64,000 nucleotides of DNA. It comes from Mameliella sp. MMSF_3455 (GTDB lineage Bacteria > Pseudomonadota > Alphaproteobacteria > Rhodobacterales > Rhodobacteraceae). This document shows positions 1 to 9,672 of the stretch, in pieces. The stretch lies in the NCBI RefSeq assembly GCF_030733205.1, contig NZ_JASHJL010000017.1:48742-112741 (forward strand), read 5' to 3'. Position 1 is the stretch's first letter. Each line of letters begins with the position of its first letter. The notes under the pieces were generated by a model, which saw nothing but the letters and a program-made list of their open reading frames with translations, searched no databases and had not been told where the DNA came from. The position numbers were made by a program, and so were the translations under genes.

Positions 1-1289
1 AGCACGGCGGCGGCGCGGGGACCCATGCCCTCGCTCCGGCGTCGGACGATGTTTTCCAGCACGACGATGGCGTCATCGACGACCATGCCGGTGGCCAGCA
101 CCAGCGCCAGCAGCGTCAGGATGTTGACCGAGAAGCCGACCATGTAGATGGCCGCCACCGTACCGATCAGCGCCACGGGCATGGTCAGCCCGGGGATCAG
201 CGTGGCGCGCGCGTTGCGCAGGAACAGGAAGATCACCGCCACCACGATCACAGTGGCCAGACCCAGCGTCTTGAGCACTTCTTCGATCGAGCCACGGATG
301 AACACCGCATCGTCGGAGGTGACGAAGATAGAGATGTCGTCGGGCAGGGTCTGGTCCAGCTCGGCCACGACCGCCCGCACGGCCGAGGAGATCTCCAGCG
401 TGTTCGAGGTTGCCTGGCGGATGATGCCCATGCCGACCCCGGTCTGGCCGTTGGCGCGCAGGACGGTCTCGTTCGGGGCCGGGCCAAGGGTCACTGTGGC
501 CACGTCGCGGATGCGGACGTTCTCGGAGATTTCGAGGTCTTCGAACTCGGCCGTGGTGGCGACAGTGGCCGTGGTCCGCACGGCGATGCTCTGGCTGTTG
601 CCCGACAGGTCGCCCGCCGGTGCGTCAAAGGCCACGTCCGCCAGCGCGTTCCGCACGTCGGCCAGCGTCAGGCCGCGCGCGGCAAGCGCCGACTGGTCGA
701 TGTCGATGCGGAAGATCGGGTCGCGGTCGCCATAGATCTGCAGGTCGGCTACGCCGTTGACCGACAGCAAACGATCCTCGACACGCTCCTGCACGATCCG
801 GGTCAGTTCCTGCGGCGAGCGTCCGGCAGAGGTCACGGCGATGCGCACGACCGGCTGGGCGTTGGCGTCGGCCTTGACGATTTCGGGCGTCTCTGCGCCG
901 TCGGGCATCTGGTTGGCGATCCGCGCCACCGCGTCGCGCACGTCGGTCGCGGCGACGTCCAGATCGACGTCATCCTCGAATTCCAGCGTCACCCGCGACC
1001 GACCGAAGCGCGAGTTGGAGGAGATCGAGCGCACACCGGCCACGCGGCCCACGGCGCCTTCGATGCGGCCAGTCACCTCCTGGTCGACGCTTTCCGGCGA
1101 GGCGCCGGGGAATTGTGTGGTCACGGTGACGACCGGGCGGTCCACGTTCGGCAGTTCGCGTACCTCGACGCCAAAAACGGCGGCCAGCCCGGAGAGGACG
1201 ATCAGGGCCGAGAGGACAAGTGCAAGGATCGGACGGCGGACAAACAGCGCGGTGCCCGACCCGGAAACGGCTGCAGAGCTTTCCTTCAT
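1..1289 (-). CDS. RND efflux permease, N-terminal part (runs off left edge)
   Basis: AcrB/MexB-type inner-membrane proton/drug antiporter; only about the first 430 residues are in the window. After a short cytoplasmic lead comes TM1 (RRPILALVLSALIVLSGL), then porter-domain motifs such as VTTQFPGASPESVDQEV and later TM segments reaching the TM4 motif GMVVDDAIVVLENI, whose Asp pair is the proton relay of the family. Its ATG overlaps the stop of the upstream adaptor gene (ATGA), so the two are translationally coupled as adaptor then pump. No outer-membrane partner is visible. The family is clear; the substrate cannot be told. Confidence 0.93.
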   Translation of the reverse strand, partial: MKESSAAVSGSGTALFVRRPILALVLSALIVLSGLAAVFGVEVRELPNVDRPVVTVTTQFPGASPESVDQEVTGRIEGAVGRVAGVRSISSNSRFGRSRVTLEFEDDVDLDVAATDVRDAVARIANQMPDGAETPEIVKADANAQPVVRIAVTSAGRSPQELTRIVQERVEDRLLSVNGVADLQIYGDRDPIFRIDIDQSALAARGLTLADVRNALADVAFDAPAGDLSGNSQSIAVRTTATVATTAEFEDLEISENVRIRDVATVTLGPAPNETVLRANGQTGVGMGIIRQATSNTLEISSAVRAVVAELDQTLPDDISIFVTSDDAVFIRGSIEEVLKTLGLATVIVVAVIFLFLRNARATLIPGLTMPVALIGTVAAIYMVGFSVNILTLLALVLATGMVVDDAIVVLENIVRRRSEGMGPRAAAV

Positions 1290-2458
1290 CGCGTGACACT
1301 CGGCTTGGTGGCGCCGGGCAGGGCGGCGCGGGCCTCGGTGCGTCCGGCGATGGCGACCTCTGCGCCCGGGCGCAGGGTCTGCACGCCCTGGGTGACGACG
1401 AGATCGCCGGGCGCCAGGTCGCCTTCGACCAGCACCCGGTCGGCGTCGCGCTGGCGGATGGTCACGCCGACGCGCTGAACCTTGTCGTCGCGCACGGCCC
1501 AGACGTAGGATCCCTCGCTGGACCATTGCACGGAAAGCGGGTCGACGGCCGCGAGGATCTCCCCCGGAAAGCGCAGCGTGACGGTAAAGGCCATGCCCGC
1601 GCGCAGGCGGTCGTCCTCGTTGGCCAGCCGCCCCTGCACCCGCAGGGTCCGGCTGTTGCGGTCGACCACGTTGTCGACGGCGTGCACGGTGCCGGCCAGG
1701 GCGGCCGCTCCTTCGACGCCCAGCAGGCGGGCCTCGATCGGCATGCCCGGCTCGACCTGGGCGACGACGCGTTCCGGCACACGGAAATCCACCAGGATTT
1801 CGGACCGGTCGGTCAGGGTGGCGATCACATCCGTGGGCGACAGCCGTTCGCCGATGGCGACATCCACCAGGCCGATCCAGCCGGCAAAGGGCGCACGTAC
1901 CGTGCGCAGGGACAAGGCAAACTCCGCCTCGCTCAGCTCCAGCTCGGCGGTCCGCAGCCGCAGTTGCGCCTCGCGCTGGCGTACCTCGGTGACGGACCCG
2001 CCGTCCTGCAGCCGCGAAAACCGGCTGGCGGCATCGCGGGCATCCTCCAGCAGCAGGCGCGCGCGTTCCACCGCGATCCGCTCTGCCTCGTCGTCGAGGC
2101 GCAGGATCACCGCACCCTTGTCCACGAAGCCCCCGGTTTCCAGCGCCACCTGCACGACCTCGCCGCTGACCTCTGTCCGCAGAGTTGCGCTGCGCAGGGC
2201 GCGCACGTCGCCGATGGCATCGACGCGGTCGTTGGTGGTGGCCTCGGTCACGGCGGCCACGACGACCTGCGCCGGACCGCGCGGACCGAAGCCCCGGCGG
2301 GTGTTCGAGACATCCGCTGCCGCACCTTCGATCCCCAGGACGCCCGACACGCCGGTACGGTCAAGGAAGGCGGCGGCGCCGGGCACGTAGTTCAACCAGA
2401 GAAACAGCGTCGCGACCAGGATCACGACAGACAGAATAACTTGTTTCAGGAAACGCAT
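1286..2458 (-). CDS. RND efflux periplasmic adaptor (membrane fusion protein)
   Basis: 390-residue HlyD/AcrA-type adaptor that would link the RND permease to an outer-membrane channel. It has an N-terminal membrane anchor (about residues 5-27), a lipoyl half-motif (TEVSGEVVQVALETGGFVDKG), a short helical hairpin rich in Arg/Glu (about 120-165), the second lipoyl half (VRAPFAGWIGLVDVAIGERL) and a beta-barrel region. The start at 2458 was chosen because it gives the hydrophobic anchor directly; an in-frame ATG at 2497 would add 13 residues. The ribosome-binding site is weak. It is first in a two-gene operon. Confidence 0.9.
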   Translation of the reverse strand: MRFLKQVILSVVILVATLFLWLNYVPGAAAFLDRTGVSGVLGIEGAAADVSNTRRGFGPRGPAQVVVAAVTEATTNDRVDAIGDVRALRSATLRTEVSGEVVQVALETGGFVDKGAVILRLDDEAERIAVERARLLLEDARDAASRFSRLQDGGSVTEVRQREAQLRLRTAELELSEAEFALSLRTVRAPFAGWIGLVDVAIGERLSPTDVIATLTDRSEILVDFRVPERVVAQVEPGMPIEARLLGVEGAAALAGTVHAVDNVVDRNSRTLRVQGRLANEDDRLRAGMAFTVTLRFPGEILAAVDPLSVQWSSEGSYVWAVRDDKVQRVGVTIRQRDADRVLVEGDLAPGDLVVTQGVQTLRPGAEVAIAGRTEARAALPGATKPSVTR

Positions 2459-3154
2459 GTTCGATCCGTTCTTGAGAGCTGCGAGCAGGGCAGCCATGTC
2501 GGCTGGATACCATTTCGCATCTCTTGCACCTTTCGTATAGTCTTTCGCAGAGAAAGACGTCCGGAACGGCTTTCGCCAGCGGTGAGTGCCTACATAGTTT
2601 CCATCCGCTGGCTGTCCCGACTGCTGCCTGCAATTGCACGGTCTCTTGTACCGACGCCCCCGCGACACCCTAGCTGCGCCGCGCTGGTCCAGCCCGGGGG
2701 ACCGACGCATATCTTCCGGGGGGGGCCACCTTTTGTCCGGGAATAAGCCTCGGCCGTGGTCGGTTCTTGACCCTGCGTGATCTTGTCGACCGCGGCCAGC
2801 AGGTCGCCGAAAGGCATACCGGGCGGTTGCAGCATGGCGGCATGCTTATGCTGTGCGCCTGCGGGGGCGGCTGCAAGCGCTTTGGGAAGCCTGCGAAAAA
2901 CGGTTTCAGACGTGGTGCTGGAAGGGGCGGGCATCCACTCCTGCGCCGCTGATTGATGCTGCGGTGCAGAGCGCCGCTACATCGCGTGACAGACATTGCC
3001 TGTCGCAGTTAGATGCCTAATTTTCGAGCAATATTAAGGGCCTGCTGTCCGTTCTGCCACCGGTGCAATCGACGGCACGGTGGAAAAATCGCTAGAACTG
3101 CGGTAGGTCATGGAAAACCACCGATAAGAATCAAAGCGCATTGGGAGGTGCGAA
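2459..3154. other. Intergenic region between efflux operon and ABC operon
   Basis: About 700 bases separating a leftward efflux operon from a rightward sugar ABC operon, so promoters for both should lie here. The only coding candidate is a short leftward frame at 2590-2934, listed separately. A run of eight G at 2717-2724 lies inside that candidate. No palindrome that I would call an operator is visible. Confidence 0.5.
2590..2934 (-). CDS. Possible small hypothetical protein
   Basis: A 114-codon frame with a very good ribosome-binding site (CAGGAG, 6 bases before ATG). The first 70 codons show GC-rich third positions typical of this genome (for example FGDLLAAVDKITQGQE), but after a homopolymer of eight C/G the composition becomes poor and repetitive in Gly/Arg. 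This suggests either a shorter real protein with a frameshift at the homopolymer or a chance frame. I recognise no family. Confidence 0.35.
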   Translation of the reverse strand: MPAPSSTTSETVFRRLPKALAAAPAGAQHKHAAMLQPPGMPFGDLLAAVDKITQGQEPTTAEAYSRTKGGPPRKICVGPPGWTSAAQLGCRGGVGTRDRAIAGSSRDSQRMETM

Positions 3155-4513
3155 ATGCCCGTCAAATCACCAAATACTTTGTCCCGACTTCTGACCACCG
3201 CGGCGCTTGGCCTGGCGCTGGGCGCGGGCCCTGCGGCGGCCGATATCCGGTTCTGGACAACCGAGGAACAGCCAGAGCGGCTGGCCAAGCAGAAGGAGAT
3301 GGCCGAGGCCTTCGAGGCTGAAACGGGTATCGGCGTCGAGGTGATCCCCGTCTCGGAATCCGATCTGGGCACACGCGCCACCGCCGCCTTTGCTGCCGGC
3401 GACCTGCCTGACGTGATCTACCATACCTTGCAATATGCCTTGCCCTGGGTTGAAGCGGGCATTCTCGATGCCGAGGCCGCAACCGAGGTGATCGACGAGC
3501 TGGGCACCGGCACCTTCGCCCCCGGCGCGCTGGACATGGCCAAGACCGATGATGGCTGGGCCAGCGTCCCGGTGGATGGCTGGACGCAGATGATCGTCTA
3601 CCGCAAGGACCTGTTCGACGAAGCCGGGCTGGAGCCGCCCACCACCTTTGCCGCCGTCACCGCCGCGATCGAGGCGCTGCACAACCCGCCCGAGATGTTC
3701 GGCTTTGTCGCCGCCACCAAGGTAGACGAGAACTTCATGAGCCAGGTATTGGAGCATGTTTTTCTTGCCAATGGCGCGACACCGGTTGGGCCGGAGGGGT
3801 TCACCGGCTTCGACGAGAAGAAGACTGTCGAGGTGCTGGAGTTCTACAAGGTTCTGGCCGATGCCTCGCCCGAGGGTGAGCTCTACTGGGACCAGTCGCG
3901 CAGCCTCTATTTCGCGGGGGATGCGGCGATGATCATCTGGTCGCCCTTCATCCTAGACGAACTGGCCGGCCTGCGTGACAGCGCCCCGCCGACCATCAAC
4001 GAGGATCCGACCTCATCGGCACTGGCCTCGATGACCGGGATCGTGACCAATTTCGCCGGTCCGTCCAACCCCGACGGCGCGGCCTGGGGCGACATCCGCT
4101 ATTTCGGCATCACCGCCGATGCGGATTTCGACGAGGCGCAGGAGTTCATCAAGTACTCGATGGACGAGGGCTATACACAGACGCTTTCCATCGCGCCCGA
4201 GGGCAAGTTCCCGGTGCGGCGCGGCACCCAGGATGCCCCGACGGCCTTTGTAGATGCCTGGTCCAAGCTGGACGTGGGCGTGGACCGCAAGGCGCCGCTG
4301 AGCGAGCTCTACGCGGCCTCGATGATCGACGAGATCGTCGGTGGGCTGGACGTGGCGCAGCGATGGGGCGTCAAGGACGGACAACTGGCGCTGGCCTCCA
4401 AGATCATCAACAGCCAGGCGATCAACCGGGTTGTGCGTGAATATATCGACGGCAACATCTCTGGTCCCGATGCGGTCAAGAAGATGAACGAGGAACTGGC
4501 CGGCATCGAGTGA
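3155..4513 (+). CDS. Carbohydrate ABC transporter, solute-binding protein
   Basis: 452-residue periplasmic binding protein of the family-1 (MalE/AglE-like) type. The signal peptide covers about residues 1-29 (hydrophobic LLTTAALGLALGAGPAAA, cleavage before DIRFW). The mature part opens with the typical WTTEEQPE...AKQKEMAEAFEAETG helix and contains the ligand-site GWTQMIVYRKDLF region. GGGAGG precedes the ATG. It is first in a five-gene operon with two permeases, a glycosidase and an ATPase, so the ligand is probably a glycoside that the enclosed hydrolase can split. Confidence 0.93.
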   Translation: MPVKSPNTLSRLLTTAALGLALGAGPAAADIRFWTTEEQPERLAKQKEMAEAFEAETGIGVEVIPVSESDLGTRATAAFAAGDLPDVIYHTLQYALPWVEAGILDAEAATEVIDELGTGTFAPGALDMAKTDDGWASVPVDGWTQMIVYRKDLFDEAGLEPPTTFAAVTAAIEALHNPPEMFGFVAATKVDENFMSQVLEHVFLANGATPVGPEGFTGFDEKKTVEVLEFYKVLADASPEGELYWDQSRSLYFAGDAAMIIWSPFILDELAGLRDSAPPTINEDPTSSALASMTGIVTNFAGPSNPDGAAWGDIRYFGITADADFDEAQEFIKYSMDEGYTQTLSIAPEGKFPVRRGTQDAPTAFVDAWSKLDVGVDRKAPLSELYAASMIDEIVGGLDVAQRWGVKDGQLALASKIINSQAINRVVREYIDGNISGPDAVKKMNEELAGIE

Positions 4514-4525
4514 TGCCGGACCTTC

Positions 4526-4552
4526 GGGCGACCGGTTCCGCGCCGGTCGCCC
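4526..4552 (+). terminator. Intercistronic stem-loop after the binding-protein gene
   Basis: A perfect 10-base stem (GGGCGACCGG / CCGGTCGCCC) with a 7-base loop, 12 bases after the stop of the binding-protein gene and 46 bases before the first permease gene. There is no U tract, so it is more likely an mRNA-stabilising or partial-attenuation hairpin, as is common after binding-protein genes that must be expressed above their permeases, than a full terminator. Confidence 0.6.
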
Positions 4553-4598
4553 GCGCGGACGTGGCTTTCGGCCCGCGTCCGGAAGGGGGGACCGCGAC

Positions 4599-5846
4599 AT
4601 GAGCGACAGCACCGGGCCGGCCTCGGGGCCGCCAAGGGGCACTGGCCCTCTCCTGAAACGCGAGGCGCGGCTGGCCTGGGGGCTGTTGTTTCCCACGCTG
4701 GCCATTGTTTCCGCAGTGGTCGTGCTGCCGCTGCTGGCGATCTTCTGGATCAGCTTCAAGCCCATAGGCCTGGCGGACCTGCGTCCGCCAGCACCCGTGG
4801 TCCGCGAGAGCCTGCGCGGATCGGACGACAGCCTGCGCCTGCAATACCGGGTCCGCAATTCCTCGCAGTCGGAACCGATCACCGGCGTCACCCTGTCGGA
4901 CAGCCTGCCGGACAGCCTGACCGTCCTGACAGCCGATCCGCGCTGTACCTTTGAAGGCGCCGATTTCACCTGCGACCTGGGTGATCTTGACGGCGGCGGC
5001 CGTGACGAGGTCGAGATCTTCGTGGCCTTGCAGGGGGATGAGGATGCCGCCGAAGAGGCCGCCGAGGGCACTGACCCTCGGATGACCGGGCGCAGCACCA
5101 ATATCCTGACGAATTTCGAGTTCACGCTGGAGAACTTCGACCGGATCTTCAGCGGAGACGAGTTCTGGGGCGTGCTGGGGGTGACGATCTTTTACACCGT
5201 CTTCGGCACGCTGGGCGCTCTGATCTTCGGCCTCTTCGCGGCGATGCTGCTGAACAAGGAGTTCCGTGGCCAGGGCATCCTGCGCGGCCTCTACCTGTTT
5301 CCCTATGTCGCCCCGGTGATCGCCGTGGCCTTTGCCTGGATCATCCTGTTCGATCCATTCTCGGGCTCGGCCAACGCGCTCTTGATCCAGATGGGCGTGA
5401 CCACGTCCAGTATCAATTTCTTTGGCGAGAGACCTCTGGCGCTGATTATGGTCACGGTCTTCGAGATCTGGCGCTATTTCCCGCTGTCCTTCCTGTTCAT
5501 CCTTGCCCGGATGCAGTCGATCGACACCGACATGTACGAGGCCGCCGACATGGACGGGGCGTCGCCCTTCCAGAAGTTCTGGTATCTCAGCCTGCCGCAA
5601 CTGCTGGGCATTCTCAGCGTGCTGTTCCTGTTGCGCTTCATCTGGACCTTCAACAAGTTCGACGACATCTTTTTGCTGACCGGCGGTAACGCCGGTACGC
5701 GGACCCTGACGGTGAATGTCTACGAACAAGCCTTTGCCATCTCGAACATCGGGGCTGGCGCGGCGGTTGCGGTGGTGGTCTTCTGCTGTCTCGTGCTCTT
5801 CTCGATCTTCTTCTTCCGTTATGTCAGCCAGGAGGAAGGCCTATGA
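4599..5846 (+). CDS. Carbohydrate ABC transporter permease 1 (MalF/AglF type) with Ig-like insert
   Basis: 415-residue inner-membrane permease. TM1 is at about residues 27-50; the remaining five TM segments begin near residue 172. The EAA loop (EAADMDGASPFQKFWYLSLP) contacts the ATPase. Between TM1 and TM2 lies an extra domain of about 100 residues, predicted periplasmic, containing VTLSDSLPDSLTVLTADP and CTFEGADFTCDLGDLDGGG. This resembles a DUF11-type immunoglobulin-like repeat with two cysteines. A region of about 20 residues rich in Asp/Glu/Ala follows it. GGAAGGGGGG precedes the ATG. The next permease starts inside its stop codon. Confidence 0.92.
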   Translation: MSDSTGPASGPPRGTGPLLKREARLAWGLLFPTLAIVSAVVVLPLLAIFWISFKPIGLADLRPPAPVVRESLRGSDDSLRLQYRVRNSSQSEPITGVTLSDSLPDSLTVLTADPRCTFEGADFTCDLGDLDGGGRDEVEIFVALQGDEDAAEEAAEGTDPRMTGRSTNILTNFEFTLENFDRIFSGDEFWGVLGVTIFYTVFGTLGALIFGLFAAMLLNKEFRGQGILRGLYLFPYVAPVIAVAFAWIILFDPFSGSANALLIQMGVTTSSINFFGERPLALIMVTVFEIWRYFPLSFLFILARMQSIDTDMYEAADMDGASPFQKFWYLSLPQLLGILSVLFLLRFIWTFNKFDDIFLLTGGNAGTRTLTVNVYEQAFAISNIGAGAAVAVVVFCCLVLFSIFFFRYVSQEEGL

Positions 5847-7063
5847 GCAGGCTGCGTTTCGGCTATGTCACCGGCCCCGTTCTGGGCGCGCTCTGGCTGT
5901 TCGTGCTGGCGACGACGCTGGCGGTACTGATGTCCTTTGCCACCGGCGATCCGTTCCGCCCGGCGGGCCTGTGGTCCCTGCTTTGGGGGGCGGCCCTGGG
6001 GCTTGGCCTTGTCGCGCTGCACCTGGGCAAATGGACCGTGTCGCTGGCGACGGCGGCGGCATTCATCCTGCTGGCGGTGATCGGCATCGGCCCGGTCGCG
6101 TCGGGAGAGACGGCCTCGACCTCCTGGAAACTGGTGGGCAGCGGGGCGCTGGGGCTGGCCGCGGGCTGGTCGTTGCAGGTGATCCTGGGGCATCTGCCCG
6201 GCCTGGGCACGTTGACGCGGCATGAGTTCGAAGAGGCGGTGATCCGGTTCCTGACCGGCTTCGGCTACATCTTTTTCACCGCGATCGTCGCCATCCCTTT
6301 TTACGTCATGGTGATGACGAGCCTGAAAAACCAGTCGGAACTGATCCAGAACCCGCTGGATTTCACCATCGACCTGTCGCAGGGCTGGGGCCTGTTCCGC
6401 AGCTACGTCGAACTGTTCGCCGATTTCAATTTCGGCAACTACCTCTGGACCTCCTTCTATGTCTCGGTGCTCACGGTCTTTCTCACGCTGGCCTTTTCGA
6501 TCCCCGGCGCCTACGCGGTGGCGCGGCTGCGGTTCCGGGGGCGGGCGGCATTTTCGCGCTCGATCCTGCTGATCTACATGGTGCCGATGATCGTGCTTGC
6601 CCTGCCGATCTACATCGCCTTTTCGATGACGGGGCTGCGCAACACGATTTTCGGCATCGTGCTGATCTACCCGGTCACCACCATCCCGGTCGCGCTTTAC
6701 ATGTTGCAGGGCTATTTCCGCGGCCTGCCGGCCGAGGTCGAGGAAGCGGGACTGATGGACGGGCTGTCGCGGCTTGCAGTGATCTGGAAGATCACCCTGC
6801 CGCTGTCGCTGCCGGCGCTGGCCAGCGTCTCGCTCTATGTCTTCATGATCGCGTGGAACGAGTTCCTGCTGGCCTTCATGCTGCTGGACGATCCGTCGAA
6901 ATTCACGCTGACCCGGGGTATCGCCTCGCTCAATTCATCCGAGATCCCGCGCCAGCACCTGATGGCCGGGGCGGTGGTGGCGACGGTGCCGATCATGGCG
7001 CTCTTCCTGGGGCTGGAGCGGTTCATGACCAAGGGCCTGACGGCCGGGAGTGTCAAGGGATGA
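5843..7063 (+). CDS. Carbohydrate ABC transporter permease 2 (MalG/AglG type), N-terminally extended
   Basis: 406-residue permease overlapping the previous gene (ATGA). The C-terminal 275 residues are an ordinary MalG-like permease with the EAA motif (EVEEAGLMDGLSRLAVIWKI). The first 135 residues are extra: about four hydrophobic segments (ALWLFVLATTLAVLMSF, LLWGAALGLGLVALHLG, LATAAAFILLAVIGIG, GALGLAAGWSLQVILG). Typical MalG proteins are near 280-300 residues, so this carries an additional membrane module of unknown function, matching the unusual insert in permease 1. Confidence 0.92.
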   Translation: MSRLRFGYVTGPVLGALWLFVLATTLAVLMSFATGDPFRPAGLWSLLWGAALGLGLVALHLGKWTVSLATAAAFILLAVIGIGPVASGETASTSWKLVGSGALGLAAGWSLQVILGHLPGLGTLTRHEFEEAVIRFLTGFGYIFFTAIVAIPFYVMVMTSLKNQSELIQNPLDFTIDLSQGWGLFRSYVELFADFNFGNYLWTSFYVSVLTVFLTLAFSIPGAYAVARLRFRGRAAFSRSILLIYMVPMIVLALPIYIAFSMTGLRNTIFGIVLIYPVTTIPVALYMLQGYFRGLPAEVEEAGLMDGLSRLAVIWKITLPLSLPALASVSLYVFMIAWNEFLLAFMLLDDPSKFTLTRGIASLNSSEIPRQHLMAGAVVATVPIMALFLGLERFMTKGLTAGSVKG

Positions 7064-8303
7064 CAAAAAGAGACGACGAAGCCCGCGCCATCCTGAAAGG
7101 GAATGACCGGGGCGGATATACCGTGCCGACTGGCGGGCTGTATCCCTACCAGTGGAACTGGGACAGCGTCTTTGCCGCCATCGGGTTCGCCGAGCACGAC
7201 ATGGACCGCGCCTGGACAGAGATCGAGACGTTGATGAGCGGGCAGTGGCCCAACGGCATGGTCCCGCACATCCTGTTCCACAAGGTCGACCCCAGCTATT
7301 TCCCCGGTCCCGACATCTGGCGCGGTGTGGGGCCGATCCCGTCCTCGGGTATCTCGCAGCCGCCCATCGCGGCAACCTTCACCCGCTGGCTGCTGGAGAT
7401 GGATGGCGCGTACGAGGATCGCGCCCGCGCGCTGGTGCCCGCTCTGATCGACTGGCACCGCTGGTTCATGACCTGGCGCAACGAGGGCGGGGCCATCGTC
7501 GTCACCCACCCCTGGGAGACGGGCCGCGACAATTGTCCGGATTGGGACGGTCCCTTTGCTGCCATCGAACCCGAGGGGATCGAAGAGTATTACCGCCGCG
7601 ACACCACCCATGTAGTCGAGGAAGAGCGCCCGAGACGCTGGGACTACGACCGCTATCTCTACCTGGTGAAACTGGGGGCAGAGTGTGGTTGGGACGAGGC
7701 GCATCTGCGCGAGATCACCCCCTTTCGCGTGGCCGACCCGACGATGACCTTCACCCTGCTCAGGTCCACGCGGGACCTGCGGGTTCTGGCACAGCGGTTG
7801 GGCCTGCCGACGAACGAACTCGACGGCTGGATCACCGATATGGAGGGCGGGAGCGAGCGGCTCTGGAATGCCGAGATTGGCACATATGATTGCCTCGACA
7901 TCCGGTCAGGGCAGCACACGGGCGTGGTGTCGAACGCCTCTTTCCTGGCCTGGTACGCCGGGGTGGGCGGGGACCGTATGCAGGGGCATTTCGACAGGAT
8001 TTCAAAGGCGACCCGCTACTACGTCCCCTCCACCGATCCCGCGCATCCGTCATACGAGCCGAAGCGCTATTGGCGCGGCCCGGTCTGGGCGATGATGAAC
8101 ATGCTGATTGCCACCGGCCTGCGCGAGGCAGGCCATGACGACCGGGCCGAGGCGCTGCGGACAAACACCCGCGACATGATCGCGGAGAACGGCTTTGCCG
8201 AGTATTTCGACCCGCGCGACGGCGCAGCGGCGGGCGGGCGCAATTTCACCTGGACGGCGGCAATTTGGCTGGCCTGGGCGTCGGACAGCGCAAGGAGGGC
8301 GTG

Positions 8304-8304
<1 letters not shown>
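7060..8304 (+). CDS. GH63/MGH1-like cytoplasmic glycoside hydrolase
   Basis: 414-residue (alpha/alpha)6-barrel type hydrolase without signal peptide. Hallmarks are YQWNWDS near residues 30-36 (Asp35 aligns with the substrate-binding Asp of glucosylglycerate and mannosylglycerate hydrolases), [32 protein letters not shown] and the C-terminal [14 protein letters not shown]. The start overlaps the permease stop (ATGA), and its own stop overlaps the ATPase start. Inference: it hydrolyses the imported glycoside, perhaps glucosylglycerate or glucosylglycerol, after uptake; trehalase-like specificity is a less likely alternative. Confidence 0.82.
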
Positions 8305-9350
<1,046 letters not shown>

Positions 9351-9640
9351 GCGGCACGCCCTCCGTTGGCCCGGGCCGGTTTGGTTCCACCTCTTCACGC
9401 GGGCCAACAGCCGGTCGACGTCGGCGCGACAGGTCTAATCCGTACAGGCGCAAGCGCGCCGCTTTTCCAAAGCGGGGTTCGGGCCGTCGTCCATGACCGT
9501 ACTTCCCGTGTCTTGTGCGGCTGTACCGGTCACGCCGCCGTTCCGTGCGGCCAGATGCTTCGGGATGCGGGACGCACCGCGCGCGGCAAACTCCTTTGAA
9601 GGGCCTGAAACCGCGAATGGCGCGGCGGGCAAGGGAAAAC
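9351..9640. other. Non-coding gap between convergent operons
   Basis: About 290 bases between the rightward ABC operon and a leftward monooxygenase gene. I see no gene, and no terminator for the ABC operon other than the bidirectional-looking hairpin at 9641-9666. Confidence 0.5.
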
Positions 9641-9666
9641 GGCGGACCGGGATTGCCCGGTCCGCC
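9641..9666 (-). terminator. Rho-independent terminator of the SnoaL-monooxygenase gene
   Basis: A perfect 11-base stem (GGCGGACCGGG / CCCGGTCCGCC) with a 4-base loop. Read on the minus strand the stem is followed by GTTTTCCC, a short U tract, so it terminates the leftward gene whose stop lies 7 bases before it. Confidence 0.8.
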
Positions 9667-9672
9667 TTGGCG

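Noticed and set aside
1220..2746. Long rightward open frame (over 500 codons) opposite the efflux adaptor
   Set aside because: It is antisense to a clear RND adaptor, has no family motifs and reflects the lack of stops in GC-rich DNA.
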